In this document: positions 37,558 to 48,598 of the stretch, piece by piece
Layout of the letters: every line of letters begins with the position of its first letter
Position numbering within the stretch: the stretch's first letter is position 1
Assembly (NCBI GenBank): GCA_003021905.1
Contig: PXPI01000099.1
Coordinates: 1-64,000, forward strand
Source: Cyanobacteria bacterium SW_9_44_58
GTDB taxonomy: Bacteria > Cyanobacteriota > Cyanobacteriia > Cyanobacteriales > Rubidibacteraceae
Length of the DNA: 64,000 nt
Direction: 5' to 3'
The notes under the pieces: generated by a model
The model's input: the letters and a program-made list of their open reading frames with translations, nothing else
Databases searched by the model: none
Told to the model about the DNA's origin: nothing
Made by a program: the position numbers and the translations under genes

Positions 37558-40185
37558 TTGATGTTTTCTTCTTGGTTGAAATTTTTACGCTTACGTCCCA
37601 TTGATCAACGTTATGCGCTGTTAGAAGCTTGTGTCATTGGAGTGATCTCTGCCCTGGCCGCGCTCACCCTAAAAGAAGGAATTGCTTGGGTCGGCAGCTA
37701 TCGGGTAAATGTTGCTAACGAACATGGTTGGTTGGTTCTCCCCTTAATCGGTTTTTTATTTGGCGGCTTAACCGGGGCTTGTCTGCAATGGTTTGCCCCA
37801 GAAGCAGGAGGGGGCGGGGTTCCCCAAGTGAAAGCCGTTTTAGCGCAACTCCCTATGTCGCTTTCGGTGCGGGGGGCATTGGTGAAAATGTTGGGAACGA
37901 TTTTGGTGTTGGGGGCAGGATTTACTCTCGGAAGACGAGGGCCAACTGTTCATATTGGGGCGGCGTTGGCGGCGCAGTTAAGTGTTTGGCTTCCCACCTC
38001 TCCCCAACACCGTCGTCAAATGATTGCTGCTGGGGCGGCGGCGGGGTTGGCAGCGGGCTTTAATACACCCATTGCTGGGATTTTCTTTGTTGTGGAAGAG
38101 TTAATGCGGGATATTTCCGGATTGACCCTGGAAACCGCAATTCTTGCCTCCTTTACGGGGGCTGTTGTCTCCCGATTATTAGGAGCTTCTAATATCAATC
38201 TTTCCGGCTTAGTCTCGCAAAATGCCTGGGAAGTGAGTTTTACCTCGCCAGAGATTCCCTTTTTTCTCTTACTGGGGATTAGTGCTGGCATTCTGGGAGG
38301 CATTTTTAATCGGGGAATTCTGTTTAGCCTGCATTTTTATCAATCCTTGCAATGGTCTCTTCCCCTGCGTATTGCCATTGCCGGATTGATTTCGGGATCG
38401 ATTGTTGCGGCGTTCCCCCCGTTCTTCCGAGACAATGCCGGTTTGCGAGATATTTTAATTACCGGGCAAGGGGGTTGGGAAATAACCGCGATCGCGCTCA
38501 TTGCCTATTTTTTTCTGATCCTCGTTGCTTACGGTTCCGGCGCTCCAGGGGGCTTATTTTCCCCGGCACTGGTTTTAGGATCGGCATTAGGGTATCTCAT
38601 TGGCGTGGCGGAAGTCTCTTTAATGGGCATCGGAAGCGAAAACACCTATGCCTTGGCAGGAATGGGCGCGGTGTTTACCGCCGTAGTACGAGTGCCTGTG
38701 ACGGCAATTGTGATTGTCTTTGAATTAACAGCCAGTTTTGAGTTGGTATTGCCGTTAATGATTAGTTGTGCCACTGCTTATGTTGTTGCAGAAAGCGTCT
38801 CTCGCGGGTCGCTCTATCAACAGTTATTAGCGGCGCAAGGGATTAATCTTCGCGAAGAAAACCAGGTGGATCCCCTGCTGGCACGTTTCACAGCAGCCGA
38901 AGTAATGCAATCCCCCGTAGACACCCTCTCCCCTAATTTAACCCTTGATGAAACTTATAAGGCATTTTCCAATTCCGCCCATCATGGCTTTCCCGTTGTG
39001 GAAAAGGGAAAGTTGGTGGGAATAATCACGCAAACGGATTTAGGGAAGTTTTTAGGCCGCTCCCCCTCTCTAAAACTCCAACAGATGATGACCTCGCGAC
39101 CCATTCGTGTCAATCCGGCTGCTCCGTTACAAGAAGTTCTCTATCTTCTAAATCGCCATCAATTATCTCATCTTCCCGTGACCAAGGGAGAGCGCTTAGT
39201 CGGAATTATTACCCGCAGCGATATTATTCGCGCCGAAGTCGAAGAGCTGCATGAAAGCCGCAGTTTGGATTCCCCCTTGCAACAGCGCGTGATTGGGGAA
39301 CCGTCTTATGCGATTTATCAAACCCGTTCTCCGGCAGTAGGAAAAAGCCGAATTTTAGCGCCCATTGCCAATTCCGATACTGCCATCGGTTTAACGGAAT
39401 TTGCCAGCGCGATCGCACAATTTCGGGAAGCGGAACTGGAATTGTTACACCTGATCAAAGTGCCCCGCAATGTTTCTCCCCATCAAGTTTGGGTAAACCC
39501 CGCCTTCGGCAGAGAATTGCTGCAACACACCGAAGCCTTGGCACGGCAACAACAGATTCCTGTTCATACAGAATTGAGAACCGCCCATAATCGGCGCGAT
39601 GCGATCTTAGAAGTTATCCAGCAACGGCAAATTTCCTTGTTAATCATGGGATGGCAAGGCAACAAGAATGTTTTGATGGCCGGCTTATTTGGCACCGTTG
39701 CAGAAACTCTTGTCAGACGCGCCCCCTGCGATGTCATTTTGATTAAACCGGGAAGAAACGTCCAACCTAAGGCATTATCGCTAACCGGGCGGTGGCTGAT
39801 TCCAGTTGCCATGGATGAGGCGCAAGCCAGCAAGCTAATAGAATTGCTCCCACAGCTTGTTTCTGGGGAAACAACGCCTGATTATATTTTATGTTCCTTC
39901 CAGACTCAGTCCCCTCAAGCTAATCCCGCAATTTCTCTTCAAGAAATGGCAAAACGAATAACGGAACAACTGCAAGCCCCCGCGGAAACGATTTCCCTAA
40001 CAGCAACTTCTCGAGAAAATGGGGTTTTGCAACTAGCTCAGGAAAAAGCCTGCGATGTAATTGTTTTATGGATCTCATTTAAGAAGGGATCCCGGGAACC
40101 TACCTTCGACAAAAATTTCCCGGCAATGATTGCCAATCGCTTTCCCGGAACCGTAATTTTTATTCGTCCCAGTGGTGTAGAGTGA
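37558..40185 (+). CDS. ClC chloride channel/antiporter fused to CBS pair and universal-stress-like domains
   Basis: GGGGVPQVKA, LGRRGPTVHIGAAL, GAPGGLFSPALVLGSALG; CBS repeats; ..LLIMGWQGNKNVLMAGLFGTVAETLVRRAPCDVILIKPGR Usp-like. Confidence 0.94.
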   Translation: MMFSSWLKFLRLRPIDQRYALLEACVIGVISALAALTLKEGIAWVGSYRVNVANEHGWLVLPLIGFLFGGLTGACLQWFAPEAGGGGVPQVKAVLAQLPMSLSVRGALVKMLGTILVLGAGFTLGRRGPTVHIGAALAAQLSVWLPTSPQHRRQMIAAGAAAGLAAGFNTPIAGIFFVVEELMRDISGLTLETAILASFTGAVVSRLLGASNINLSGLVSQNAWEVSFTSPEIPFFLLLGISAGILGGIFNRGILFSLHFYQSLQWSLPLRIAIAGLISGSIVAAFPPFFRDNAGLRDILITGQGGWEITAIALIAYFFLILVAYGSGAPGGLFSPALVLGSALGYLIGVAEVSLMGIGSENTYALAGMGAVFTAVVRVPVTAIVIVFELTASFELVLPLMISCATAYVVAESVSRGSLYQQLLAAQGINLREENQVDPLLARFTAAEVMQSPVDTLSPNLTLDETYKAFSNSAHHGFPVVEKGKLVGIITQTDLGKFLGRSPSLKLQQMMTSRPIRVNPAAPLQEVLYLLNRHQLSHLPVTKGERLVGIITRSDIIRAEVEELHESRSLDSPLQQRVIGEPSYAIYQTRSPAVGKSRILAPIANSDTAIGLTEFASAIAQFREAELELLHLIKVPRNVSPHQVWVNPAFGRELLQHTEALARQQQIPVHTELRTAHNRRDAILEVIQQRQISLLIMGWQGNKNVLMAGLFGTVAETLVRRAPCDVILIKPGRNVQPKALSLTGRWLIPVAMDEAQASKLIELLPQLVSGETTPDYILCSFQTQSPQANPAISLQEMAKRITEQLQAPAETISLTATSRENGVLQLAQEKACDVIVLWISFKKGSREPTFDKNFPAMIANRFPGTVIFIRPSGVE

Positions 40186-40257
40186 TAGCATAGCGGTGAT
40201 TGTCCTGTTGAACCTGCCCAATTTTGCTACCCGCCTAACAAGTTTGAGTGATCTTTT

Positions 40258-41034
40258 ATGAACCAGAATGCTCATACCGCTGAAGAATCTCCGGTTCGTT
40301 TGGAACGCGACCGAAAACAGGTGTTGCTGTATTTGCCGCCGTCGCCAACGGTAGATGCCATTAATGATTGGCGCGAATTATGGCAGAATTTGAAACATCA
40401 TCTCCATGCCAGTGAGCGTTTTTGGGAATCCCAAACCTTGGTTGCTCTCAAAGCTCAGGATCGCCTTCTGGATATGCCGCAACTCAGCGCGATCGCGCAA
40501 GCTCTCTCAGAAGTTGACTTGCGTTTATCCTCAGTGGAAACCAGCCGCCGCCAAACCGCAGTCGCCGCTGCCACTGCCGGCTACTCGGTCATCCAACCCT
40601 CTCCTCTTTCCCCCCTCAATCAACCCGTTGCCGCTCATCAATTTAAGCACCGAGAGCCTTTATACTTAAAAACAACCGTCCGGTCCGGCATGGAAATCCG
40701 TCATGACGGCACAGCCCTCCTATGTGGAGATGTGAATCCCGGCGGCTCAGTGATTGCCCACGGAGATATTATCATTTGGGGACGATTGCGGGGCATTGCT
40801 CATGCCGGGGTTAAAGGCGATCGCGGCGCTCGGATTATGTGCTTGCAAATGCAGCCCACGCAACTGCGCATTGCCGATGTGGTTGCCCGCGCCCCCAACA
40901 GCCCTCCTCAGGATCAACAGGCAGAAATTGCTTATGTCGCAGCCGCAGGCATTCGCATCACCCGCGGCTTGGATTTTCTCAAAACCCATCGCTTTGTCAA
41001 AGAACAAGAAATTTGGGAAGCATTTCCGATTTAA
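40258..41034 (+). CDS. minC: septum site-determining protein MinC
   Basis: VRSGMEIRHDGTALLCGDVNPGGSVIAHGDIIIWGRLRGIAHAGVKGDRGARIMCLQMQPTQLRIADVVAR. Confidence 0.95.
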   Translation: MNQNAHTAEESPVRLERDRKQVLLYLPPSPTVDAINDWRELWQNLKHHLHASERFWESQTLVALKAQDRLLDMPQLSAIAQALSEVDLRLSSVETSRRQTAVAAATAGYSVIQPSPLSPLNQPVAAHQFKHREPLYLKTTVRSGMEIRHDGTALLCGDVNPGGSVIAHGDIIIWGRLRGIAHAGVKGDRGARIMCLQMQPTQLRIADVVARAPNSPPQDQQAEIAYVAAAGIRITRGLDFLKTHRFVKEQEIWEAFPI

Positions 41035-41080
41035 TGAATATCATGGACAATTAACAACGAAGCAGTCTCTCTAGGGAATT

Positions 41081-41887
41081 ATGACGCGAATTATTGTAAT
41101 TACATCGGGAAAAGGCGGTGTGGGGAAAACCACTGCCACCGCCAATATTGGTAGCGCCTTAGCACGATTGGGCAATAAAGTAGCCCTAGTTGATGCTGAT
41201 TTTGGACTACGCAATTTAGATCTACTATTAGGATTGGAAAACCGGGTGGTTTATACGGCCATTGATGTGATTAACGGGGATTGCCGTTTAGAGCAAGCCC
41301 TCGTTAAAGATAAACGCCGCAACGGCTTAGTCTTGCTGCCCGCAGCGCAAAGTCGGGGCAAAGAAGCCATCACTCGCGAACAGATGAAAGATATTGTCAC
41401 GCGCCTTGCCCCAAATTACGATTATGTAGTAATTGATTGTCCCGCAGGCATTGAAATGGGCTTTCAAAACGCGATCGCGCCTGCCACGGAAGCTCTCATT
41501 GTCACTACCCCGGAAGTGGCGGCAGTGCGAGATGCCGACCGGGTGATCGGATTATTGGAAGCCAACAGCGTCAGTAACATTAAACTAGTAGTAAACCGAG
41601 TGAAGCCTGATATGATTCAAGCCAACGACATGATGAGTGTGGAAGATATTTTAGAAATCCTCGCTATTCCCCTCATTGGAATCATTCCTGATGATGAGCG
41701 GGTCATTGTTTCCAGCAATCGCGGCGAACCGTTAGTATTAGATGAAAAACTATCGACGCCAGGGCTGACCTTTAACAATCTTGCCCGGCGGATTACCGGC
41801 GATGAGGTACGGTTTGTGGATTTAATGGCCAATCAAGACACGCTGCTCAATCGTATCCGCCGCTGGTTTACTGAACCTTCTCAATAA
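41081..41887 (+). CDS. minD: septum site-determining protein MinD
   Basis: RIIVITSGKGGVGKTTATANIGSALARLGNKVALVDADFGLRNLDLLLGLENRVVYTAIDVI. Confidence 0.98.
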   Translation: MTRIIVITSGKGGVGKTTATANIGSALARLGNKVALVDADFGLRNLDLLLGLENRVVYTAIDVINGDCRLEQALVKDKRRNGLVLLPAAQSRGKEAITREQMKDIVTRLAPNYDYVVIDCPAGIEMGFQNAIAPATEALIVTTPEVAAVRDADRVIGLLEANSVSNIKLVVNRVKPDMIQANDMMSVEDILEILAIPLIGIIPDDERVIVSSNRGEPLVLDEKLSTPGLTFNNLARRITGDEVRFVDLMANQDTLLNRIRRWFTEPSQ

Positions 41888-41913
41888 CATAGATCAACCA
41901 ATTAGCAATCAAA

Positions 41914-42177
41914 ATGATGGGACTTCTCGAACGCATTTTCAACCCAAACGCTTCCCAACCCAGTGGGCAAGAAGCCAAACAACGGCTAAAACTCATTATC
42001 GCTCATGATCGCTCGGGATTAAGTGAAGAAACCCTAGAAACCATGCGCCAGGAAATTTTGCAAGTAGTCGCACGGTATGTGGAAGTGGATCTTGAGAGTA
42101 CCGAGTTTAATTTAGAAAGTGAAGAAGGGATGACTGCCCTAACTGCGAATCTACCCATACGCCGTATCAAAAATTAA
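41914..42177 (+). CDS. minE: cell division topological specificity factor MinE
   Basis: RLKLIIAHDRSGLSEETLETMRQEILQVVARYVEVD. Confidence 0.96.
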   Translation: MMGLLERIFNPNASQPSGQEAKQRLKLIIAHDRSGLSEETLETMRQEILQVVARYVEVDLESTEFNLESEEGMTALTANLPIRRIKN

Positions 42178-42246
42178 ACTCAAGGGGTCGAATAAAAACG
42201 TTAAAATTAGAAACGCTTTCCCTATTAACAATTCAACACCCGATCT

Positions 42247-43074
42247 ATGTGCCGTCTCCTAGGTTATCTCGGTTCTCCTGTACAAGTAGACCAACTGTTA
42301 TGTGAACCTCCCCATTCCCTAGTGGTCCAAGCCTATCAACCCCAAGAAATGGAGTCGGCGTTGATGAATGCGGATGGGTTTGGGATTGGTTGGTACCATC
42401 CCCAAAAAAATGCCTTTCCCTATCTTTATAGACAGACAACGCCCATTTGGAGCGATGTTAACTTACCCCAAATTACCCGCTATGTGGAATCGGGTTGTCT
42501 ATTGGGGTATGTTCGCAGCGCAACGCCGGGGTTAGCGGTTGACTTCAGCAACTGTCAGCCCTTTAGCAGCGAGGGATTATCCCTGCCTCACCCCTTATTA
42601 TTTACCCATAACGGCTATATCGAAAAGTTTCGGCAAACCTTATATCGACCGCTTCGTCTCAGTTTAAGCGATGAGGTGTATTTACATATCCATGGCACCA
42701 CTGACTCGGAACATATTTTTGGCTTGATTCTTAATCAGTTATATACCCAACCCAAACTCTCCCTAGCCCAAGCTGTGGAAACTGCCCTTAACCAACTGGC
42801 CGATATTGCCCAAGCCCAAGGGAATATCTATTTTTGCGCCAATATTGTCATCAGCGATGGCCAGCAGTTGGTCGCAACTCGCTTTGCCAGCCGTTCTCCT
42901 GCCCCTAGCCTTTATTGGTTAGACCATGATGTCAACTATCCCGCCGGAACAATCATTGCGTCAGAACCTTTATTTGAGGGAGACTGGAAAAAGTGTCCAG
43001 AACAAAGTATTATTCGTGTCGGAGAGGATGGAACAGTTAACATCAACCAAGTCGCACCGCGATGCTATTTATAA
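42247..43074 (+). CDS. class II glutamine amidotransferase, EgtC-like
   Basis: MCRLLGYLGSPVQVDQLLCEPPHSLVVQAYQPQEM...NADGFGIGWYHP..YVRSATPGLAVDFSNCQPFS..THNGYI. Confidence 0.88.
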   Translation: MCRLLGYLGSPVQVDQLLCEPPHSLVVQAYQPQEMESALMNADGFGIGWYHPQKNAFPYLYRQTTPIWSDVNLPQITRYVESGCLLGYVRSATPGLAVDFSNCQPFSSEGLSLPHPLLFTHNGYIEKFRQTLYRPLRLSLSDEVYLHIHGTTDSEHIFGLILNQLYTQPKLSLAQAVETALNQLADIAQAQGNIYFCANIVISDGQQLVATRFASRSPAPSLYWLDHDVNYPAGTIIASEPLFEGDWKKCPEQSIIRVGEDGTVNINQVAPRCYL

Positions 43075-44266
43075 AGCCTTAGAACAATGCCGCGATCGCA
43101 CCCTCGAATTATTCGATAATCTCGATTTTAATACCTTTTGCACGCAAGCCCATCCCGATTTTAGTCCTGTGGGTTGGCATTTAGGTCATATCGCTTTTAC
43201 AGAAGGCATGTGGATTCTCGAACATCTCAAAGGAACCCCGCCGTTATATCCCCAATACCGTAAACTGTTCGCCGCCGATATCCTCCCGAAAGAGCAACGG
43301 CAAAATCTTCCCCACATCGATACAATTCTCGATTATCTTCACGATATTCGTTCCTCAGTTCTGGCGTATTTAGAAACTGCTCCAGTTGAAGAACAAACTC
43401 GTCTCTGGCAATGGCTGATTCAACACGAATGCCAGCATAGCGAAACCATTAGCCTAATTTTACAACTGCAACAGCAAAGCCTGCCTCTTTATCCGGCTAC
43501 TCCCTCCACGGCAACCGGAGAGGTCGTTTCAGAAATGGTAGAAATTCCGGCCGGAGAATTTATTATGGGCAGCGATACCAACCCTCAAGATAATGCTCGT
43601 GCGGCGCATTGGGTATATTTAGACCGCTATTGGCTTGACCGCTATCCCGTGACGTGCGGCCAATATCGCGAGTTTATCGAAGCTGGAGGCTACCAAACCC
43701 CTCAATGGTGGTCGCAAGCAGGATGGCAATGGCTGCAAAATAATCCCGTGGCCAAGCCGCTATACTGGTCAGAAGGCAAAGAATGGGACGATCACCCTGT
43801 CTATGGGGTTAGTTGGTACGAAGCAGAAGCCTACGCCAATTTTGTCGGGAAACGCCTCCCCACGGAAGCGGAATGGGAAAAAGCCGCCCGTTGGAATCCC
43901 TTCACCGAAACCTCAACGACCTATCCTTGGGGAGAAGATCCCCCCCAATCCTGTCACGGCAATTACGACACCCGAATCGGACAAACCGCCCCCGTAAACG
44001 CTTATCCGGCAGGGAAAAGCCATTACGGCTGCCATGACTTATTGGGAAATGTTTGGGAATGGACCGCCTCTTGGTTTTCTCCCTATCCCAATTTTGAATA
44101 TTATCCCTATCGCGGTTATTCTCAAGTTTATTTCGACAACCAGCATCGGGTTTTGCGCGGCGGTAGTTGGGCAACTCGCCCTTGGGCATTGGAAAGCAGT
44201 TGGCGCAACTGGTATTATCCCCATCTCCGTCAACTTTTTGCCGGTTTCCGTTGTGCAACAAGTTAG
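43028..44266 (+). CDS. EgtB-like DinB/SUMF1-domain nonheme iron protein
   Basis: LFDNLDFNTFCTQAHPDFSPVGWHLGHIAFTEGMWIL..HECQHSETI..VEIPAGEFIMGSD..NVWEWTASWFSPYPNFEYYPYRGYSQVYFDNQHRVLRGGSWATRPW; ATG at 43028 gives a 47-bp overlap with the EgtC-like gene. Confidence 0.88.
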   Translation: MEQLTSTKSHRDAIYKALEQCRDRTLELFDNLDFNTFCTQAHPDFSPVGWHLGHIAFTEGMWILEHLKGTPPLYPQYRKLFAADILPKEQRQNLPHIDTILDYLHDIRSSVLAYLETAPVEEQTRLWQWLIQHECQHSETISLILQLQQQSLPLYPATPSTATGEVVSEMVEIPAGEFIMGSDTNPQDNARAAHWVYLDRYWLDRYPVTCGQYREFIEAGGYQTPQWWSQAGWQWLQNNPVAKPLYWSEGKEWDDHPVYGVSWYEAEAYANFVGKRLPTEAEWEKAARWNPFTETSTTYPWGEDPPQSCHGNYDTRIGQTAPVNAYPAGKSHYGCHDLLGNVWEWTASWFSPYPNFEYYPYRGYSQVYFDNQHRVLRGGSWATRPWALESSWRNWYYPHLRQLFAGFRCATS

Positions 44267-44434
44267 GAACTGCTTAAAGAAACTTAACGATACATTTATT
44301 AATTTTTTACAAAAATCGTAATTTGTTTTACATAATGAAGAAAGATGGTGATTTGAGATCATCTAGTTAATAAGATGAAATTTATTAAATTCCTGACTTA
44401 AATCATTTTCACGCCATGGGTTGAGGAGACTCTC

Positions 44435-46609
44435 GTGAAACCAAGGTCAATTCACATGAAACTCAAGCATCTAGAAACGCTCCAGATAGACGTGCAATTA
44501 AATCTGTTGGAGCCAGCCATTAATGCCAGCAGCAATGGTATTATGATCACCGATGCCCAACAAAAAGATAATCCCATTATTTACGTTAATGAAACATTTG
44601 AACGAATTACCGGTTATACCTTTAATGAAATTGCCGGTTACAATTGTCGTTTCTTGCAAGGGAATAATAATCGGCAACCGGGGGTAACTGAACTGAGAAA
44701 TGCCTTGCGGCAAGGAAAAGAGTGTCATGTTGTTTTGAACAATTATTGTAAAGATGGTTCCGAATTTTGGAATGAATTGCACATTGCTCCTGTTAAAAAT
44801 GCTCAAGGTGAAGTGACGAACTTCATTGGCGTACAAACGGATATAACAGAGCGTAAAAAGGCAGAAGAGGCATTGCAAGAAAGTGAGAAACAGTTTCGCT
44901 CGACCTTTGAATTAGCCCCAGTGGGAATGGCTTTGGTGGGGATTAATGGCAAGTTTTTACAGGTGAATGCGGCTTTATGTGAAACCTTGGGATATTCGAA
45001 ACAGGAATTAATGGCGCGATCGCTGTTTGCAATCAGCCATCCTGAGGATTTAGCCGAAGAAAAACAACGCTATCATCAATGTTTACAGGGAAATATCACT
45101 CATTTCCAACTGGAAAAACGGTATTTGCGAAAAGATAACAGTACTGTTGATGCTTTCGTGACAGCCGCCTTGGTTCGCGATGAAAACAGCGCACCGCTTC
45201 ACTATATTGTGCAAATTTGGGAGTTAAGTTCCCGTTTAACACCCCAACCGAAACCAGAGACTCAACCGCAAAAGCCATCCCTGTCTGAGCCACTATCGTT
45301 TCCCAATCATATTTATTACGACGGGTTAACTGGGCTGCCGAATCGGGGATTATTTGAACAATTTTTAGAGCAGGCTTTGCAACAGAAGCAACAAGGGGTT
45401 GTTTTATTTCTAGATTTAGATCGTTTCCAAGTCATTAATAAAAGTTTAGAACATGAGGTGGGAGATCAATTGCTGATTGCCATTAGTTCCCGCTTGCAAA
45501 AGGCATTGCAAGAAAAGGATTTTATGGCGCGATCCGGCGGCGGCGATGAATTTGTCATTTTTGTGGAAGGCATTACTACCCTAGCAGAGGCAAGGCAGGC
45601 GGCTGAAACACTTCAGCACCAATTAACCGCTCCCTTTACGATTCATATGCCTGAGGGAGATACGACTACCAGTCGCAACTTTATTACCGTCTCAGTGGGG
45701 CTTGCCCTAGCGGGAGAGAATGGGGAAAAAGGCAGCCGGCTGTTACAAGATGCTGAAATTGCCGTGGCGCGTGCCAAAAAGCGAGGAAAAGCCGCCATTG
45801 AAGTATTTGATCATACCCTGCGGCAAACGGTGTTGCGCCAATCTCGCTTGGAAACCGAACTGAAACAAGCGCTTTCTCAGCAAGAACTGTATCTGGAATA
45901 TCAGCCCATTTTTCATCTTACCACCGGAAACTTAACTGGGTTTGAGGCATTAGTGCGTTGGCAACATCCCGATATGGGTTTGGTTTCCCCTGGCGAGTTT
46001 ATTCCCTTGGCAGAAGAAACCGGATTAATTGTTCCCCTTGGGTATTGGGTGTTATCCCAAGCTTGCCAGCAACTTCAAGAATGGCAACAACGCTTCCCGA
46101 AATATCAAGATTTGACCATGAGTGTGAATCTCTCAGCATTGCAAATCAAAGATTTCAATTTAGTCGAGACAGTACGAGAAATTTTGCAAAAGACTGGCTT
46201 GGCAGGGAATCAACTCAAGCTAGAGTTAACGGAAACCGCCTTAATTGACAATGTGGAGTTAGCCACGCAACAACTGCAACAATTAAAGGCTCATCAGATT
46301 CAATTGAGTATTGATGATTTTGGCACAGGATATTCCTCCCTAAGTTATCTTCAACAGTTTCCAGTGGATGTGTTGAAAATTGACCGCTCTTTTGTTTATA
46401 CGATGAGCCCAGACAATAATAATTTAAAAATTGTCCAAGGGATCATTTCTCTAGCCCATGCCTTAGGATTGGAAGTCATTGGCGAAGGGATAGAAACGGA
46501 GTACCAACAACAACAGTTAAAAGCCCTAAATTGTGAAAAAGGGCAAGGCTATTGGTTTGCGAAACCGTTAAAGGCTGCTGATGCGACGCAGCTGATTGCC
46601 AATTATTGA
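44435..46609 (+). CDS. LOV/PAS-PAS-GGDEF-EAL cyclic-di-GMP enzyme
   Basis: PAS with [10 protein letters not shown] (LOV-type Cys motif), second [29 protein letters not shown] and [32 protein letters not shown]. Confidence 0.94.
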   Translation: MKPRSIHMKLKHLETLQIDVQLNLLEPAINASSNGIMITDAQQKDNPIIYVNETFERITGYTFNEIAGYNCRFLQGNNNRQPGVTELRNALRQGKECHVVLNNYCKDGSEFWNELHIAPVKNAQGEVTNFIGVQTDITERKKAEEALQESEKQFRSTFELAPVGMALVGINGKFLQVNAALCETLGYSKQELMARSLFAISHPEDLAEEKQRYHQCLQGNITHFQLEKRYLRKDNSTVDAFVTAALVRDENSAPLHYIVQIWELSSRLTPQPKPETQPQKPSLSEPLSFPNHIYYDGLTGLPNRGLFEQFLEQALQQKQQGVVLFLDLDRFQVINKSLEHEVGDQLLIAISSRLQKALQEKDFMARSGGGDEFVIFVEGITTLAEARQAAETLQHQLTAPFTIHMPEGDTTTSRNFITVSVGLALAGENGEKGSRLLQDAEIAVARAKKRGKAAIEVFDHTLRQTVLRQSRLETELKQALSQQELYLEYQPIFHLTTGNLTGFEALVRWQHPDMGLVSPGEFIPLAEETGLIVPLGYWVLSQACQQLQEWQQRFPKYQDLTMSVNLSALQIKDFNLVETVREILQKTGLAGNQLKLELTETALIDNVELATQQLQQLKAHQIQLSIDDFGTGYSSLSYLQQFPVDVLKIDRSFVYTMSPDNNNLKIVQGIISLAHALGLEVIGEGIETEYQQQQLKALNCEKGQGYWFAKPLKAADATQLIANY

Positions 46610-47205
46610 ACTTGCTGATTTTGCCAAAAGTCAGTCACGGTATATCCCAATTCTGTCAGCATTTGTCGGAATAAGGGGAGACTCAAACCGATAACATTGC
46701 TATGACAGCCTTCGATTTTTTCCACAAATAACCCGCCACTCCCTTCCAAGGCAAATCCGCCAGCACACTTGAGCGGTTCTCCTGTCGCCACATAATCGGC
46801 GATCGCGCGATCGCTGACTTGACTGAAATAAACAGTAGTGAGCCCATAGCGCACTAAACAGCGATCCTGCCTTTGGTCAATCAAAGCGTGTCCGGTGTAG
46901 AGTTGGCCAGCTTTGCCTCGCATTTGTTGCCACCGCGCGATCGCGATCGTTTCATTTTTAGGTTTGCCATGAATTTCGCCATCGACCACCAGCACTGAAT
47001 CACAGCCCACAATTAAACTGTCTTGATAGTGTTGAGCAACGGCTTGGGCTTTGCAAGATGCGAGTTCTGTCACCAAGGCACTCGGGTTGCGGGTCTGCAC
47101 TTGAGATTCATCAAAGCCGCTTTGACACACGACCGGATCCAGACCGGCACGGCGAAGCAGTCGTAAACGGGCCGGAGAAGCGGACGCCAGCACCAATTGC
47201 ATCAT
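46603..47205 (-). CDS. maf: Maf family nucleoside triphosphate pyrophosphatase
   Basis: [76 protein letters not shown]. Confidence 0.94.
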   Translation of the reverse strand: MMQLVLASASPARLRLLRRAGLDPVVCQSGFDESQVQTRNPSALVTELASCKAQAVAQHYQDSLIVGCDSVLVVDGEIHGKPKNETIAIARWQQMRGKAGQLYTGHALIDQRQDRCLVRYGLTTVYFSQVSDRAIADYVATGEPLKCAGGFALEGSGGLFVEKIEGCHSNVIGLSLPLFRQMLTELGYTVTDFWQNQQVQ

Positions 47206-47207
47206 AT

Positions 47208-47759
47208 CTAATACACTTCAAAGGAATTGGCAATGGTATTAAACCGTTTAGAGAGGCTTTCCCAACGGCTTTGGGGGGTAGAAACATTCAGGGTAAAGAG
47301 TTTGCCGCGACTAACCGCTACACTGGCCATACTATGGCGTTTTTGATTATCGGGAAAGGTAACTTGGTATTCCAGGAGATAGTAAATTTTTCCGTTCTTC
47401 TCTTGTTTTTCGGCACGGATAAGTTCTCCTTGGCGCTCGGAATTGGGCGGGGCAATGGTGTTTTTCAAGCGTTGACCCACTTCGGAAGGGGTTCCCAAAT
47501 CAGTGAGTTGCCTCTGTTGACCCACCTCATTAATGACTACACTGACATTTTCGCTTTGTTCCACTAAATCCCGAAATACTACATCAACTCCAGCATCATC
47601 CTCATTATCAACTTTGACCTCTTGCCAGCCATTGGGATATAAAAATTCGTATCCTTGAGCGCCATTGCTGTAAGCTTGCAGGCCGCCAGTAGGATTACTA
47701 CAACTAAATAGCGCAATACTTAATACAAAAACAATTAGGGAAAGGGTTGCTCTCAACAT
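47208..47759 (-). CDS. PsbP-family photosystem II lipoprotein (CyanoP)
   Basis: lipobox-like [70 protein letters not shown]. Confidence 0.9.
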   Translation of the reverse strand: MLRATLSLIVFVLSIALFSCSNPTGGLQAYSNGAQGYEFLYPNGWQEVKVDNEDDAGVDVVFRDLVEQSENVSVVINEVGQQRQLTDLGTPSEVGQRLKNTIAPPNSERQGELIRAEKQEKNGKIYYLLEYQVTFPDNQKRHSMASVAVSRGKLFTLNVSTPQSRWESLSKRFNTIANSFEVY

Positions 47760-47815
47760 TCTTTTCTTGGATTATCAGCTTAGAGTTTAAAGCTATTTTC
47801 CCATGTTGTTGCGGA

Positions 47816-48325
47816 TTACTGAAATTCCTTTTGGCAAGTTGCTAGCATTCGTTTATCGTTGGGACTGATTTCTTCTAAAGGATGGTAGCCTTCCAACGTA
47901 ATTGGTGTTTCAGGCGCTCCATTGCGATCAGCCATAGGAGACTGGGGTTCCAGCGCGATCGCGTAGGAGTGGGTACTCTCATTATAGGGATCCTCGACCG
48001 TCATTTCAAGTTCATTGGCGGTAATTTCTCCCTGAAAACAACTAAACTCGGAACGCGGCATATATAATGCCCCCACCACCTTATCTCCACTGACTTCAAA
48101 GACAATATACTCTTTACCGAGTTGATCAGCTTGTGGCGATTGGCCATATAAATAAGTACCATTAGCCATAGCCCCTTCACTTTTTGCTTCCCCAGGGTTT
48201 CCCTTGGCATGATTATTTTGTCCCCACAAGGGAGCCATGGGCAGTGCTACTAACGCCAGCATCATTAACACGGCAATCATCATTTGCGAATACTGTAACC
48301 ATTGCAATACAAACACCATATTCAT
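47816..48325 (-). CDS. hypothetical protein with N-terminal signal/TM segment
   Basis: clean 169-aa ORF; no family recognised. Confidence 0.75.
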   Translation of the reverse strand: MNMVFVLQWLQYSQMMIAVLMMLALVALPMAPLWGQNNHAKGNPGEAKSEGAMANGTYLYGQSPQADQLGKEYIVFEVSGDKVVGALYMPRSEFSCFQGEITANELEMTVEDPYNESTHSYAIALEPQSPMADRNGAPETPITLEGYHPLEEISPNDKRMLATCQKEFQ

Positions 48326-48490
48326 AAAATAGGCTCATCCCCCTTTATTTTGGCAAATATCTTTTGTGGCAGGTTCACTCTCAAGAGTGACTTTCGCCTC
48401 TCCCCCTTGTTAGAGGAGAGCGTTTTTCCAGGGTTAAGTTAAAAAGGTGTCATCAGAGTGTCAAAGAACCGCAATCAAATAGAAAGAAAA

Positions 48491-48508
48491 CAAGGGGAAA
48501 TCCCCTTG
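48491..48508 (-). terminator. hairpin CAAGGGGA..TCCCCTTG with minus-strand TTTTCTTTCT tail
   Basis: perfect inverted repeat downstream of the minus-strand sigma factor gene. Confidence 0.6.
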
Positions 48509-48598
48509 CCTCCGATAATTAGCGGGCTTTCCCTGGAGTTGGAGGCAGTGCCTTCCCGTTGGGAAAGGATAATCTCTAACCTGTTTCCGGCGCCAGCG

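Noticed and set aside
38016-38723. Alternative-frame ORFs inside the ClC gene
   Set aside because: Shadow ORFs; ClC motifs are fully conserved in the long frame
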